In this document: positions 28,428 to 37,447 of the stretch, piece after piece | Layout: every line of letters begins with the position of its first letter | Position numbering within the stretch: the stretch's first letter is position 1 | DNA from: Chloroflexi bacterium TSY | Lineage (GTDB): Bacteria > Chloroflexota > Anaerolineae > Caldilineales > Caldilineaceae | DNA: 64,000 bases | NCBI GenBank assembly: GCA_019217005.1 | Contig: JAHBNG010000077.1 | Location: 4,397 to 68,396, forward strand | Direction of reading: 5' to 3' | Program-made: the position numbers and the translations under genes | Notes under the pieces: generated by a model | What the model was told of the DNA's origin: nothing | Database searches by the model: none | What the model saw: the letters and a program-made list of their open reading frames with translations, nothing else

Positions 28428-29408
28428 ATGAAGTTACGAGAATATAAGATTGTTTGGAATGGGTTCAAACAACATTTGTCTGCGCAAAGTTGGAACAAAA
28501 ATTTTTTAGATCAATATATGATACCTGGATTGGTTGTTGTTCTTTTCGTCGTTTCTGCATGTCAGGGAATGTCTGAGGGAAGCCCCACCGAGGTATCTGC
28601 TACTTCTGACACCACAAGTATCGACACTCCTTCGAATACGCAATCAGCTGTTCGTGTAGCAGCGGAGGAATCGACTGACGATCAAGCTGTCAGCCAAGAT
28701 GCAAAGTCAAGTGAAGGAGTAGCAGAACCATCGGTGGCTGAATCGAATACAACGACCGATGGCGATGGTGCCCAGACCGTGACAAATGCGGAGGACACGG
28801 GAACGGAAAATGCAGTTGTAGAAAAGGCCACCGATAGCCAAGAAGCAATTGAGCCAGAGCCTGATTGGTTGACGGTTGTCGAGCGCACCGAAGATAACCT
28901 GATGAGTTTGGGCAACCCGAACGCACCAGTAACGATGATCGACTATTCAGATTTCTTGTGACCAACCTGTCGCGCTCACGTGGTGGGTGCTGAACAACAG
29001 GTCAAAGAAGTTTACGTTAAAACAGGGCAAGTTCGTATGGTCTTCAACCCTGTGTTGAATCATGGAGATCGCTCCGTTCAGGCGCATCTCGGAGCTGAAT
29101 GTGCTGGCGAACAAGGACAATTTTGGGAATTCCGCGAGATTTTGTTTGAGAACCAGAGTGCGCTTTGGGGCAGAGACACACGCGCTGCTGTTAAGTCTCT
29201 GGCTGCCACTGCGGGATTAGATGCTGCTCGCTTTGACGCGTGCATGGATGAGCAGCGCTATCTGCAAATCATTCAAGAACAAGATGCGATTCGGCGGACA
29301 CGTGGAATTCGCGGCCAACCCTTTTTTGACCTGAATGGAGATGTCTATGGCGGTGCCGCGCCATTTGAAGCCTTCGCTCAAGTGATTGATAGTATACTGG
29401 CAGAATAG
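28428..29408 (+). CDS. Probable selenoprotein: lipoprotein with DsbA/thioredoxin-fold domain (UxxC)
   Basis: Reading through one TGA (28959-28961) gives 326 residues. An N-terminal hydrophobic segment ends VVLFVVSAC, a lipobox that would anchor the protein outside the membrane. A Ser/Thr/Glu-rich linker follows (to about residue 140), then the domain: PVTMIDYSDFL-[TGA]-PTCRAHVVGAEQQV. DsbA/Thioredoxin_4 proteins have SDFxCPxC here, so the TGA is exactly the first Cys of CxxC (residue 178, with Cys181 kept). The rest of the fold is intact (HLGAECAGEQGQFWEF, TRGIRGQPFFDLNGDVYGG). Both halves share the same frame and no other stop occurs. The role would be thiol-disulfide exchange on extracytoplasmic proteins. 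The alternative is a nonsense mutation TGC to TGA. Confidence 0.7.
28959..29002 (+). promoter_or_regulatory. Candidate bacterial SECIS element for the DsbA-like gene
   Basis: Eighteen bases after the TGA, GCGCTCAC (28972-28979) pairs over all eight positions (two G-U) with GTGGGTGC (28983-28990) around the loop GTG. An outer ACCTGT / ACAGGT stem (28965-28970, 28997-29002) encloses it. Distance and a GU-starting apical loop match the geometry of known bacterial SECIS elements such as that of fdhF. Confidence 0.55.
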
Positions 29409-29412
29409 TTTA

Positions 29413-29476
29413 TCAGTAGATCACAATTGTTAGATTCTTCGCTTCATTCGAGAATGGCACGATTGCGATCTAATGG
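29413..29476. repeat. 64-bp palindromic repeat (TCAGTAGATCGCAATCG family), copy 2
   Basis: Reverse orientation of the unit at 8193-8256, with a few substitutions. Confidence 0.7.
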
Positions 29477-29548
29477 TTATTTTTTGCATTTCTGACCGCC
29501 TCTGAGTATGCTGAGAAAAACATTAGTTGCTATATTCCTTATCAAAGG

Positions 29549-29626
29549 GCGGTTGTGATGAAAACCGTTGTTTTCGATAGCCCTACTAGAGAGAGCACAC
29601 TACGGTTTTCATACAGAGCAAAGTAT
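29549..29626. repeat. Palindromic repeat of the GAAAACATGGTTTT family, copy 2
   Basis: GCGGTTGTGATGAAAACCG...CGGTTTTCATACAGAGC. With its neighbours it makes the 29409-29743 gap almost entirely repeat DNA. Confidence 0.65.
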
Positions 29627-29632
29627 AGATAG

Positions 29633-29701
29633 TATAGCACAAATTGTGTAAATTGCCGTCTCAGTCAGAGGGAAATCGAATTTACACAATTTGGCATACC
29701 A
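29633..29701. repeat. Palindromic repeat of the AAAGTGTGTAAATG family, copy 2
   Basis: GTATAGCACAAATTGTGTAAATT pairs with AATTTACACAATTTGGCATACC. It has diverged from the others by compensating changes in both arms, which supports selection or origin as a hairpin. Confidence 0.7.
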
Positions 29702-29743
29702 CCCTTCATCTAGAGCGATGCTCACTATACTCAGAGGGAATCA

Positions 29744-31231
29744 ATGAACTTTTTTACCAAACTTCAGAACGCAATTCATCAGAATGATAGTTTGCTTTGT
29801 GTCGGACTCGATCCAACCCCAGAGAATCTTCCCCGACGCTATCAACAATCTCACCAAACAGTTGAAGAAAACCTTCTTGCTTGGAACGCCGCTATTATTG
29901 AAGAGGCGGCACCATTTGCTTGTGCCTACAAGCCCAACATTGCCTTTTATGAAGCACTGGGAAAAGTCGGTTTTTCTCTTTTGAACCAGACCTTGGCCTT
30001 GATTCCATCTGAAATACCGATCATCCTCGATGTTAAACGCGGAGATATTGGCTCTACGGCAGAAGCTTGTGCCAAAGCCTGTTTTGAGGTGTGGAAAGCG
30101 GATGCCGTCACTCTCAGTCCCTACTTAGGGTATGATTCCATTGCGCCTTTTGCAGCATATGCGGACAAAGGACTCTTTGTGCTCTGTCATACATCGAATG
30201 CAAGCGCCAACGAATTTCAAAAACTCGAAATTGCAGATTGGCATCAGCTTGATCGAGAACCCAATCAAGCCCTCTATATACATGTTGCTCGTACAGCCAT
30301 ATCTTGGTCACCGAATGTGGCTTTTGTCGTTGGCGCGACCTTTGCGGAAGAAATGACCGCCGTCCGCACTGCTGTTCCCGATCGATGGTTTCTTGCGCCT
30401 GGTATTGGTTCACAAGGAGGGGATCTGGCTCGAACAATGGCTGCGGGTTTACGTCAAGATGGAGAGGGTCTAATCGTCAACGCCAGCCGCAACATAAGTA
30501 TGGCGGATAGTCATCGCAGTGCAGCCAAAGCAATACGCGATGCAATGAATCAAGAACGAGCTTTGAGAAGTAGAACGTTTGCATCGACTCAAAATTCCTC
30601 GCCTTCAACGTCAACTGAAATTGCTGACTCTATCCAAAGGCTCATTATAGGCTTGGCAGATCTTGAAGCGGTTCGGTTTGGCGATTTCACCTTGGCAAGT
30701 GGGAAGCAATCACCATTCTATATCGATTTGCGACTCTTGGTTAGTCGACCCGCTGTATTGTCACAGATTGCGCTTGCCTATGCATCTCTTCTCTCAAAGC
30801 TTGAGTATGATCGCGTTGCGGGAATCCCATACGCTGCTCTACCAATCGGAACGGCGGTTGCATTGGCCGCAGATGCGCCGATGATCTATACGCGAAAAGA
30901 GAAAAAGTCACATGGAATGGGGAAAGATGTTGAGGGGTATTGGAATCCAGGTGAACGCGTCGTTGTTGTGGAGGATCTCGTAACAAGTGGTGGTAGCATT
31001 ATTCAAAGCGTCGAGCGGTTGCGAGAGCTCGGACTAATTGTAGAAGATGCAATTGTGCTCATTGATCGCGAACAAGGTGCCGCGGAGAAACTTGCTGCGG
31101 CAGGGATCTCTCTCCACAGTGTGTTCAAATTAACAACTGTCTTAGATGTTTTGGTTGCGGCTGGCGCATTGCAGTCCGAAAAACGTCAGGAAGTGCTCGA
31201 CTTTGTGCAAACTCATAGTCACATTATTTAA
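29744..31231 (+). CDS. pyrFE: Fused orotidine-5'-phosphate decarboxylase / orotate phosphoribosyltransferase
   Basis: The 495-residue bifunctional enzyme covers the last two steps of UMP synthesis. Residues 1 to about 275 are type-2 OMP decarboxylase: [14 protein letters not shown], catalytic [11 protein letters not shown] and [12 protein letters not shown] Ser/Thr-rich linker leads to the OPRT domain (about 300-495): [34 protein letters not shown] and the PRPP loop [13 protein letters not shown]. The order is PyrF-PyrE, as in several Chloroflexota and the reverse of eukaryotic UMP synthase. The start ATG follows AGAGGGA by five bases. The TAA stop lies within the palindromic repeat at 31225-31293. 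Confidence 0.93.
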   Translation: MNFFTKLQNAIHQNDSLLCVGLDPTPENLPRRYQQSHQTVEENLLAWNAAIIEEAAPFACAYKPNIAFYEALGKVGFSLLNQTLALIPSEIPIILDVKRGDIGSTAEACAKACFEVWKADAVTLSPYLGYDSIAPFAAYADKGLFVLCHTSNASANEFQKLEIADWHQLDREPNQALYIHVARTAISWSPNVAFVVGATFAEEMTAVRTAVPDRWFLAPGIGSQGGDLARTMAAGLRQDGEGLIVNASRNISMADSHRSAAKAIRDAMNQERALRSRTFASTQNSSPSTSTEIADSIQRLIIGLADLEAVRFGDFTLASGKQSPFYIDLRLLVSRPAVLSQIALAYASLLSKLEYDRVAGIPYAALPIGTAVALAADAPMIYTRKEKKSHGMGKDVEGYWNPGERVVVVEDLVTSGGSIIQSVERLRELGLIVEDAIVLIDREQGAAEKLAAAGISLHSVFKLTTVLDVLVAAGALQSEKRQEVLDFVQTHSHII

Positions 31232-31293
31232 ACTTCGTACTTTCGTCCACAACTCTGCCAGGTAAAAAATGCTGCGAAAGTACGGAGTTTAAA
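31225..31293. repeat. Palindromic repeat (TTTAAACTTCGTACTTTCG family), copy 1
   Basis: TTTAAACTTCGTACTTTCG pairs with CGAAAGTACGGAGTTTAAA. It includes the pyrFE stop codon and may serve as its terminator. The second copy is at 48226-48295. Confidence 0.75.
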
Positions 31294-31317
31294 TGACTTC
31301 TCTATCAGTAGCAGAAA

Positions 31318-31917
31318 CTATATGGCCAATTGATCATTGGCCCCAATTCGTATCAACTCATCCTCAAGTCTAAGCTTAATCAACTCAAGGTGGGAGATTG
31401 GTTGATTGAGGTTAAGCGTATTTATTCGGGTGTTCAACTCGACTATTTGAGCATTCCAATGGTCTTTGCAACGTTGCCATGTTTTCTGCAACCATTGTCT
31501 CCGTGCGTCATCATTGGTCTCTAATAGCTGTGTTCGATGCCAAGCGGCTTCCGTCTGGATAGATTTGCGTAGTTTGGCAATTTCTCCCTGAATCTCTTTG
31601 CGTTCAGTGATCCAGGTTGGGGCCAGATTGTTATTTTGTAGAACGTCAAACGCCAAACCATGACCCTCTGGCACAAAGGGATTTTTTTCCAGATTTTGTG
31701 GTTTACCCGTGCCGGGCAAATTCTCAAACGCACCTTCTTCCATCGCTTCGCCAATCCGCTGATCGATTAGATTATTCCACTCCCGCATACTTCTTGGACC
31801 GCTCTGTTTTCTACTTTGTGAAGAGTCTGGTTGATTGTTCTCATAGCCTTCTTCCGCGCTTGTTGTCGATCTACTCTTGGCATCTTCCATCGATTTGTTC
31901 CTCTGATCATTAAACAT
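31318..31917 (-). CDS. DUF1992 (DnaJ homologue subfamily C member 28-like) protein
   Basis: 199 residues. A polar, disordered N-terminus (first ~45 residues, Ser/Gln-rich) precedes the conserved region MREWNNLIDQRIGEAMEEGAF with NLPGTGKPQ and NNLAPTWITERKEIQ, the hallmark of DUF1992. A helical C-terminus follows. The bacterial function is unknown; the eukaryotic relatives carry a J-domain, which is absent here. The gene converges with pyrFE across the repeat at 31225. Confidence 0.85.
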   Translation of the reverse strand: MFNDQRNKSMEDAKSRSTTSAEEGYENNQPDSSQSRKQSGPRSMREWNNLIDQRIGEAMEEGAFENLPGTGKPQNLEKNPFVPEGHGLAFDVLQNNNLAPTWITERKEIQGEIAKLRKSIQTEAAWHRTQLLETNDDARRQWLQKTWQRCKDHWNAQIVELNTRINTLNLNQPISHLELIKLRLEDELIRIGANDQLAI

Positions 31918-31920
31918 ACT

Positions 31921-32004
31921 TTAAAGTAAGCTCTGTATGAAAACATGGTTTTGCTTTATCTGATAGAGCTGTAGAAGAAACACGCTTTCATCACAACCGC
32001 AGTA
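31921..32004. repeat. Palindromic repeat of the GAAAACATGGTTTT family, copy 3
   Basis: AGCTCTGTATGAAAACATGGTTTTGCTTTATCTGATAGAGC...GCTTTCATCACAACCGC. Confidence 0.7.
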
Positions 32005-32182
32005 TAGTTTGACGAGATTGTACGGTGCAACTATTATAGGGCAAAATCGATAATTAATCCATTTTATCGATTTTATACTTAATATAAATATTTCTTATCA
32101 ATATGGACAAATAGAGTTTTGCCGTTGAAAGAGAGTCAGAACTCGTACTACGCAACACGCAGCACAGATCATACAAGGGGGT

Positions 32183-33011
32183 ATGATGAACCTGAATCAA
32201 TTGACCGGTTTTTTAGAAATTGCCCGGGAAGGCAGCATGACCCGGGCTGCCGAGAAGCTTTTCTTAACGCAGCCGGCACTGAGTCTGCAAATTAAAGCGC
32301 TTGAGGAAGACCTGGGTGAAGAACTCTTTGAACGCAATGGACGCCTTCTTCGCTTGACGAGTGCTGGACAGGTGATGCGCGAACGGTCTGAACAGATCTT
32401 AAACATGGTCGACCAGACCCGACAAGAAGTCTTGTCACTGAAGGAACTCCAACGCGGTCGGCTGACAATCGGTACGAACGACACAAATTGCCTCTACGTA
32501 TTGCCTTCAATCATCCAAGCCTTTCGTATGCAATTCCCTGGTGTTGAGCTACATTTGACCAACCGTAAGTCATCGGAGATTACAGCTTTGTTGGCGCGAA
32601 GACGTTGCAATCTGTAGCTTTCAACACCCCCTCATAGCGCAGGATCAGGTGACGCTTGAGGATTTGGCTAGATATACGCTTCTCATGTTAGCCAAAGGGA
32701 GTGCAACGCGCGAAGCATTGGAACGGATGATGGCGGAGCAAGGCATTATTCCCAAAATGACAATGGAACTTGGTAGCACCGAGGTGATCAAGCGTTTTGT
32801 TGAGATCAACTTGGGTGTCGCAATTGTTCCCGGCGTTTCCGTTGCAGAAGAGATTAAAGCCAAACGTCTCTATGCCTTCCGGCTTGGTTGGATGATGCCT
32901 TGTGCGATTGGAATTATCCAACGACGCAATGGATATCTTTCACCGTCAGCCAAGGTCTTCTTGAAGATGCTACGAAATCATGTGCCCAATGTCTTATTGT
33001 GCCCAATGTAA
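32183..33011 (+). pseudogene. LysR-family transcriptional regulator with internal deletion
   Basis: The N-terminal winged HTH is complete (MNLNQLTGFLEIAREGSMTRAAEKLFLTQPALSLQIKALEEDLGEELFERNGRLLRLT), and the effector-binding domain begins normally. After ITALLARRR the frame hits TAG at 32615-32617. Effector-domain sequence resumes in another frame (HPLIAQDQVTLEDLARY... to LRNHVPNVLLCPM, 33009-33011). About 35 residues normally found between these points are missing, so the defect is a deletion plus frameshift rather than a single indel. A DNA-binding fragment could still be made. Confidence 0.75.
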
Positions 33012-33142
33012 TGTTGGGTTTAGATTTTTGATATTGAATTTAATATTATTGATTGACATGCGGCTATTTTTAATGTATTATTGATTTTGTGCTTGTGTTT
33101 TCGGCAATGATTCAGAATCATACATCAACAAAGGAGACCGAC

Positions 33143-33589
33143 ATGACTCTGGCAACGTCTGGCGATATTGTACAGCATGGTCAGAACGAACGTAGATTGG
33201 CGAAACGAGTAGGAGATGTAGTTGTTTCAGAACTGACAGGTGAAGAGAGGAGTGTTCGGAATGTAGAGACCGAAATTGAGTCAATCCGGCAATTGACGGA
33301 AGTTCCCCAATCAACCAGTTTCCGCCGTTTGCTCTGGTTTTGGGTTCGTATCTATGTGCGAGACGGGAAAGAGCGCGTCAATATTCGGCTTCCAATTCCG
33401 ATTCCCGGGATAGGTGCTTTATTTCCGCAAAAGATGCGGGTCAATCGTGCCTTGATGCTATATGAGATGATGCAGAAGAGTTCTGATCCTGTTCGCACTA
33501 TGCGTGAGTTTGCCGAATCAACAATGGCTGTCGAATTTATTCGCGTGGAAGATGGTGATGATGAATTGGTTGTCATAGGAATTGATTAA
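33143..33589 (+). CDS. Hypothetical protein with a basic amphipathic region
   Basis: The start ATG at 33143 has AAAGGAG six bases before it; the longer frame from 33089 has no ribosome site. 148 residues: a polar helical N-terminus (about 1-60), RRLLWFWVRIYVRDGKERVNIRLPIPIPGIG (about 75-105), then helices and an acidic C-terminus EDGDDELVVIGID. The KxRVNIRLPIP-type strand recalls SHOCT-like or adhesin-like domain proteins that follow regulators, but I cannot assign a family. It lies 130 bp downstream of the broken LysR gene. Confidence 0.6.
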   Translation: MTLATSGDIVQHGQNERRLAKRVGDVVVSELTGEERSVRNVETEIESIRQLTEVPQSTSFRRLLWFWVRIYVRDGKERVNIRLPIPIPGIGALFPQKMRVNRALMLYEMMQKSSDPVRTMREFAESTMAVEFIRVEDGDDELVVIGID

Positions 33590-33598
33590 ACCAAACAC

Positions 33599-33674
33599 TG
33601 CATGAAAACATTGTTTTACTTGGGCCACCAGAACCGTTAGAGAAATCTTATTTTCAACACAACCACACTGTAAT
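33599..33674. repeat. Palindromic repeat of the GAAAACATGGTTTT family, copy 4 (diverged)
   Basis: TGCATGAAAACATTGTTTTACTTG...TTTTCAACACAACCAC. Confidence 0.55.
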
Positions 33675-33745
33675 TCACCGGGGGCGAGTTTCAGGTTATA
33701 ATGTTACTTTCTATTCGATGATACGAGTCGAGGTGACAATATAAC

Positions 33746-34219
33746 ATGAAGCAAGATAGCATTAATCTGGCTAAATATGTCGAAAAGCACGAGGGAATCC
33801 AGGTGATACGAGGTGGAGGTGCCGACGATCGCTCATGGAACGGAATCCGTTATCAGACAGGTCTGTCGGGCAAGAATGTCGGCTCGGAAAACCTCTCCAT
33901 GAATGTAGCAACTGTTCCTCCTGGTGCCGTTGCCTATGCCCACATTCATGACGATTTTGAGGTGATGCTCTTTATTATGGAAGGCAAGGTGCGCCATATT
34001 TTTGGGCCTGAGCTGGAGCATACTGTTGATAACGAGGCTGGCGATTTTATCTATATTGAGCCTGGCATGCCGCATGAGGTTTATAATATTGGCGACGGAC
34101 CATTAAGAGCTGTAGTTGCACGCTCGGCTGCAGATGAGTGGGACAAAATTGTTGATTATCCGTCCGAGCGTCGCAAGCAAGATGGCGTCCCTCCAGTCAA
34201 AGTCAAGTTGAAAGTATGA
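33746..34219 (+). CDS. Cupin-fold protein
   Basis: 157 residues with both cupin motifs: AYAHIHDDFEVMLFIMEGKVRHIFG (His/His/Glu metal ligands of motif 1) and GDFIYIEPGMPHEVYN (Gly, Pro and His of motif 2). It is a single-domain cupin and its substrate cannot be told. It overlaps the next gene (PfkB kinase) by four bases (ATGA), so the two are co-translated and may act on related small molecules. Confidence 0.85.
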   Translation: MKQDSINLAKYVEKHEGIQVIRGGGADDRSWNGIRYQTGLSGKNVGSENLSMNVATVPPGAVAYAHIHDDFEVMLFIMEGKVRHIFGPELEHTVDNEAGDFIYIEPGMPHEVYNIGDGPLRAVVARSAADEWDKIVDYPSERRKQDGVPPVKVKLKV

Positions 34220-35112
34220 CTTTGATATCTGACGCCCATTTATTGATCATTGGCACCGTATCAATTGACAAGCTCCATTTAGGTTCAAAGATCGCGACGA
34301 ATGACAACGATGATCAGAATCCAGTGACAACAGTTGGTGGTGCGGGCATGTATACGGCCCTGGCCGCAAGAAAAGCGGGGGCTCAAGTAACCCTGCTTGC
34401 ACCACAGCCAACTGTCATGCTCGATGTCTTAGCGCCAATCGCAGCCAAGATCACGTGGGTTGGGCCAGAAGTTGACGCTGACTCTTTTCCAAGGCTGGAG
34501 ATTGCGCATCATGGCGGTGGTCAGGCCACGTTGATTGATGCTGCTTGGGGAGCTGAAGCGCGTTTACAAGCAGCTGAACTCTATCAATTTATCCCACACG
34601 ATCTATCCTCATTTGACTCCGTACACATTGCAGCTCTAAGTTCTGCCCAGCGACAACTGGATTTTTTACGCGCTTGTCATGTTCTTGGCGCAAAGCGTAC
34701 GTCTGTCGGTACCTATGCGCGTAGCGTCTATGGCGAAACAGATACTGTCCAGACCCTGTTGCATGATGTAGCTCTCTTTTTTATGAATGAAAATGAAGCT
34801 GCTGGTTTGATCGGTTATGATGGAACGATCGAATCGCTACAATCTTTTCAAAGAACTGCTCAAATGGCCTGTGATCAGCTCTTGTTCGTGACTTTAGGTC
34901 GGTCCGGCGCATGGGTCGTCCAGAACTCAACCGTGAGTCATATACCAGCACCTGTGGCACAAGAGATTGACCCCACAGGTGCTGGTGATACGTTTTGTGG
35001 CGCAACCTTGGCTGTTTTAGCCCAGGGATTGTCTCCTGTTTCAGCCGCGCAACAGGCATGTCAGCTTGCCTCACTCATGATCGAAAACATTGGGCCGACG
35101 GCATTGCTTTGA
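34216..35112 (+). CDS. PfkB-family carbohydrate/nucleoside kinase
   Basis: 298 residues. The N-terminal TTVGGAGMYTALAARKAGAQVTLL matches the substrate-lid region of ribokinase-like proteins, and EIDPTGAGDTFCGATLAVLAQG near the C-terminus is the PfkB signature 2 with catalytic Asp in GAGD. The phosphate acceptor is not identifiable. The start codon overlaps the cupin stop. The 3' end overlaps a convergent frame by 52 bp. Confidence 0.85.
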   Translation: MTLISDAHLLIIGTVSIDKLHLGSKIATNDNDDQNPVTTVGGAGMYTALAARKAGAQVTLLAPQPTVMLDVLAPIAAKITWVGPEVDADSFPRLEIAHHGGGQATLIDAAWGAEARLQAAELYQFIPHDLSSFDSVHIAALSSAQRQLDFLRACHVLGAKRTSVGTYARSVYGETDTVQTLLHDVALFFMNENEAAGLIGYDGTIESLQSFQRTAQMACDQLLFVTLGRSGAWVVQNSTVSHIPAPVAQEIDPTGAGDTFCGATLAVLAQGLSPVSAAQQACQLASLMIENIGPTALL

Positions 35113-35649
35113 GCAGTTAAATGGGGCTCCATCCATGATTTGTGATGTGCAAGTTCTGTCTCAAATAGATAGACGAAATCTATCACAGCGGGCATGATTC
35201 GAGTAATATAACTTTGGCGATTGTCTGCACTTAATCGCAGTTGATCAGACCATAGTGTGGCGAGCTCTTCAGCGTTCAGCTGACTATTCTGATTCACAGA
35301 GTCACGCAATCTAGGCATCATGTGAACCCTTAGAAAGTAGCCATCAAATAAGGTAACGTGCCAATCAGGATATCGTCGTTTCCATATCTCAAAGCTGCTG
35401 TGGGCTGCTTTGTTAACGGCCTGGGCTTGGATGAACGAAATTAGCCACTGCGTTATCTTCATAGAAAACCAGGGGTGGTTCAAAATTAGGTTTACACTTT
35501 TGATATATAGACAAAAATCTATATGAGACCGTTTTCTCTCTGAGAACCGGCGAAATCAGAGAATATAAACGTTCTTTCTGTTTCTAAAAGTGTAAACCTA
35601 TCTATCCAGCTAAAATGAACCACCCCGAAAACCATAGTAAATATTTCAT
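35061..35649 (-). pseudogene. Hypothetical protein with a MITE in its first codons
   Basis: Subtracting the MITE and one GAAAACCA duplication (163 bp) gives a 141-residue protein starting at ATG 35649 (MKYLLWFSMKITQW), with GAGGAG about ten bases upstream. The insertion falls after seven codons. Translation could still start within or just after the MITE (TTG in the element end, or ATG of MKITQW), so the product may survive nearly whole. The body is helical (WHVTLFDGYFLRVHMMPRLRDSVN, ELATLWSDQLRLS, VIDFVYLFETELAHH); no family is recognised. Confidence 0.55.
35472..35626 (-). mobile_element. 155-bp MITE, subfamily B, copy 3
   Basis: Standard ends and perfect duplication GAAAACCA at 35464-35471 and 35627-35634. 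Confidence 0.92.
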
Positions 35650-35680
35650 CACTCATCATCTCCTCACTTATTATTGCTGC

Positions 35681-35753
35681 GTGTGTACCACAACGCGTGT
35701 GAGTAGAGCGGGCTCTGATTAAGCGGTCTCCATTTACACACTTTGGAACACAC
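35681..35753. repeat. Palindromic repeat of the AAAGTGTGTAAATG family, copy 3
   Basis: GTGTGTACCACAACGCGTGTGAG...CATTTACACACTTTGGAACACAC; the left arm has diverged. A further short hairpin with AAAAGTTTTG / CAAAACTTTT arms follows at about 35771-35823. Confidence 0.65.
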
Positions 35754-35836
35754 TGTCTTATAGTTCCTCAGAAAAGTTTTGTACCACGTCTCTCAGAGGA
35801 GCAAAGACGAGCCAAAACTTTTGTGGGTGAGCATAC

Positions 35837-36322
35837 TTACGCTTCCCCATGCTGTGCCGCCAACGTCCGCGTGATCTGGTCAATGTGATCTTCTCCATGT
35901 TGGGCATAGGTTTGCACCAAATCCTCCACGGTTACCAGTCCAATTTCAGAATGTAGACCAGTTCGTTGCCATTGAGCTTCATCTAAACTGCGAAAGACTT
36001 TCACCCAACGGCGATGAAGCCCCCGCAGAATCATGAGCGAATCCTCGATGGCAAGTGTGTTCCCGTCAGCCAAATCGGCCCAGGCATCTTGATCATACCC
36101 TTTCAGTGGCGGTTGATCCTCGGTCAAAATCAATTTGAGACGAATCACACTATTCATGTGTGAATCAACCAGATGATGAACATTTTGCGCAACTGTCCAT
36201 TCATGAGGGATGAAATGAGTGAGCAACTGTTCTTCCGTAAGGCCGGAGATCAACTCTTCAATCTGAGTCGGTAATGCCTCAATTTTTCCAATCAACTCTT
36301 CGCGCTTTTCGTTGGTAAGCAT
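35837..36322 (-). CDS. DinB-family protein
   Basis: The chosen start is ATG 36322 (MLTNEKREEL), five bases after AGGGA; the ATG just before it and the longer frame to 36379 have poorer or no sites. About 161 residues form the four-helix DinB/YfiT bundle, with metal-ligand histidines in EWTVAQNVHHLVDSH and QTYAQHGEDHIDQI. DinB-like enzymes are thiol-dependent transferases or of unknown role. It is flanked by palindromic repeats on both sides. Confidence 0.8.
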   Translation of the reverse strand: MLTNEKREELIGKIEALPTQIEELISGLTEEQLLTHFIPHEWTVAQNVHHLVDSHMNSVIRLKLILTEDQPPLKGYDQDAWADLADGNTLAIEDSLMILRGLHRRWVKVFRSLDEAQWQRTGLHSEIGLVTVEDLVQTYAQHGEDHIDQITRTLAAQHGEA

Positions 36323-36340
36323 CATGTTCCCTTTGGTCCA

Positions 36341-36387
36341 TTTAAACTGAGCTCCGTATGAAAACATGGTTTTCATCACAATCGCTT
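36341..36387. repeat. Short form of the GAAAACATGGTTTT palindrome, copy 5
   Basis: TTAAACTGAGCTCCGTATGAAAACATGGTTTTCATCACAATCGC: the two arms are present but the usual ~35-bp centre is gone, leaving a tight hairpin upstream of the DinB gene. Confidence 0.6.
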
Positions 36388-36519
36388 TTTGGAGTTACGC
36401 GTTTTTTGCGTTCGTTCTTCGTATGTATATACTATCAGTTCCATGTCATCGGGACAAGCGAATGGTTCCGATGGATTACATCGGTAATAGCGATGGGAAA
36501 AGTGGAGTGACAAGAACAA

Positions 36520-37416
36520 ATGGAACTACGACAATTACAAACATTTCAGGAAGTGGCACAAGCTGGCAGCTTTACACGTGCCGCTGATATATTGAATTAT
36601 GCTCAATCGAGCGTTTCTGCACAGATTCAGACATTGGAAGAGGAGTTACAAGTTCAACTTTTTGATCGGCTTGGTCGCAAAACAGTACTGACTGAAGCAG
36701 GAACGCGTCTCCTCAACTATGCAGATAGGATCCTGGAGATGGCGGATGAAGCAACGATTGCTGTTGTGAGCGATGATGAGCCGGTGGGACGTCTCACAAT
36801 TACTGTTCCGGAAACGCTCTGTGCTTACCGTTTGCCTGCCGTTCTACAACCGTTCCGTACACAATACCCCAGAGTTGAGTTGATATTTCAACCGAACTCG
36901 ACCCGAGATGATTGGCGACGTAAGTTGATTGATGGAGCTGGAGATGCCGCAATCGTGATCGATGTTCCGTTACAGTCTGATATGTTTGTCGTGGAAACAC
37001 TGATCCGGGAGCCATTGTTCGTGCTGGCTCATCCAGAACATCCTCTGGCGGATGGGCGCACTGTCCGACTCACAGATTTGCAAGACCAGTCTTTATTGTT
37101 GACGGAATCCGGTTGTACATATCGAATACATTTTGAACGGCACTTGCGTAATGCATGTGTTCTGCCAGCAGTGATTCTCGAATTTCACAGCGTCGAGGCC
37201 ATCAAGCAATGTGCGATTGGCGCGATGGGAATTGCCGTGCTTCCTGAGATTGCTGTGTCAAAAGAATTGAGTGCTGGCGATCTGGTTGCACTTCCTTGGG
37301 GTGGACCTGAATTGACCATGTATACACAGATTTTATGGCATAAGGATAAGTGGATTTCTCCAGCGCTTGGGGCTTTCTTGGAAACGACACGAAGCGTTTT
37401 GGGGCAGTCTTCATAA
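36520..37416 (+). CDS. LysR-family transcriptional regulator
   Basis: 298 residues, full family length. The winged HTH occupies residues 1-60 (MELRQLQTFQEVAQAGSFTRAADILNYAQSSVSAQIQTLE), followed by a linker helix and the effector-binding domain with PVGRLTITVPETL and the typical GMGIAVLPEIAV segment near residue 240. It is complete, unlike the LysR gene at 32183. The DUF937 gene follows 31 bp later on the same strand and may be in the same transcript. The regulated genes are unknown. Confidence 0.88.
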   Translation: MELRQLQTFQEVAQAGSFTRAADILNYAQSSVSAQIQTLEEELQVQLFDRLGRKTVLTEAGTRLLNYADRILEMADEATIAVVSDDEPVGRLTITVPETLCAYRLPAVLQPFRTQYPRVELIFQPNSTRDDWRRKLIDGAGDAAIVIDVPLQSDMFVVETLIREPLFVLAHPEHPLADGRTVRLTDLQDQSLLLTESGCTYRIHFERHLRNACVLPAVILEFHSVEAIKQCAIGAMGIAVLPEIAVSKELSAGDLVALPWGGPELTMYTQILWHKDKWISPALGAFLETTRSVLGQSS

Positions 37417-37447
37417 TTAGATATATAGAAATTAGGAGAAGAACAGA

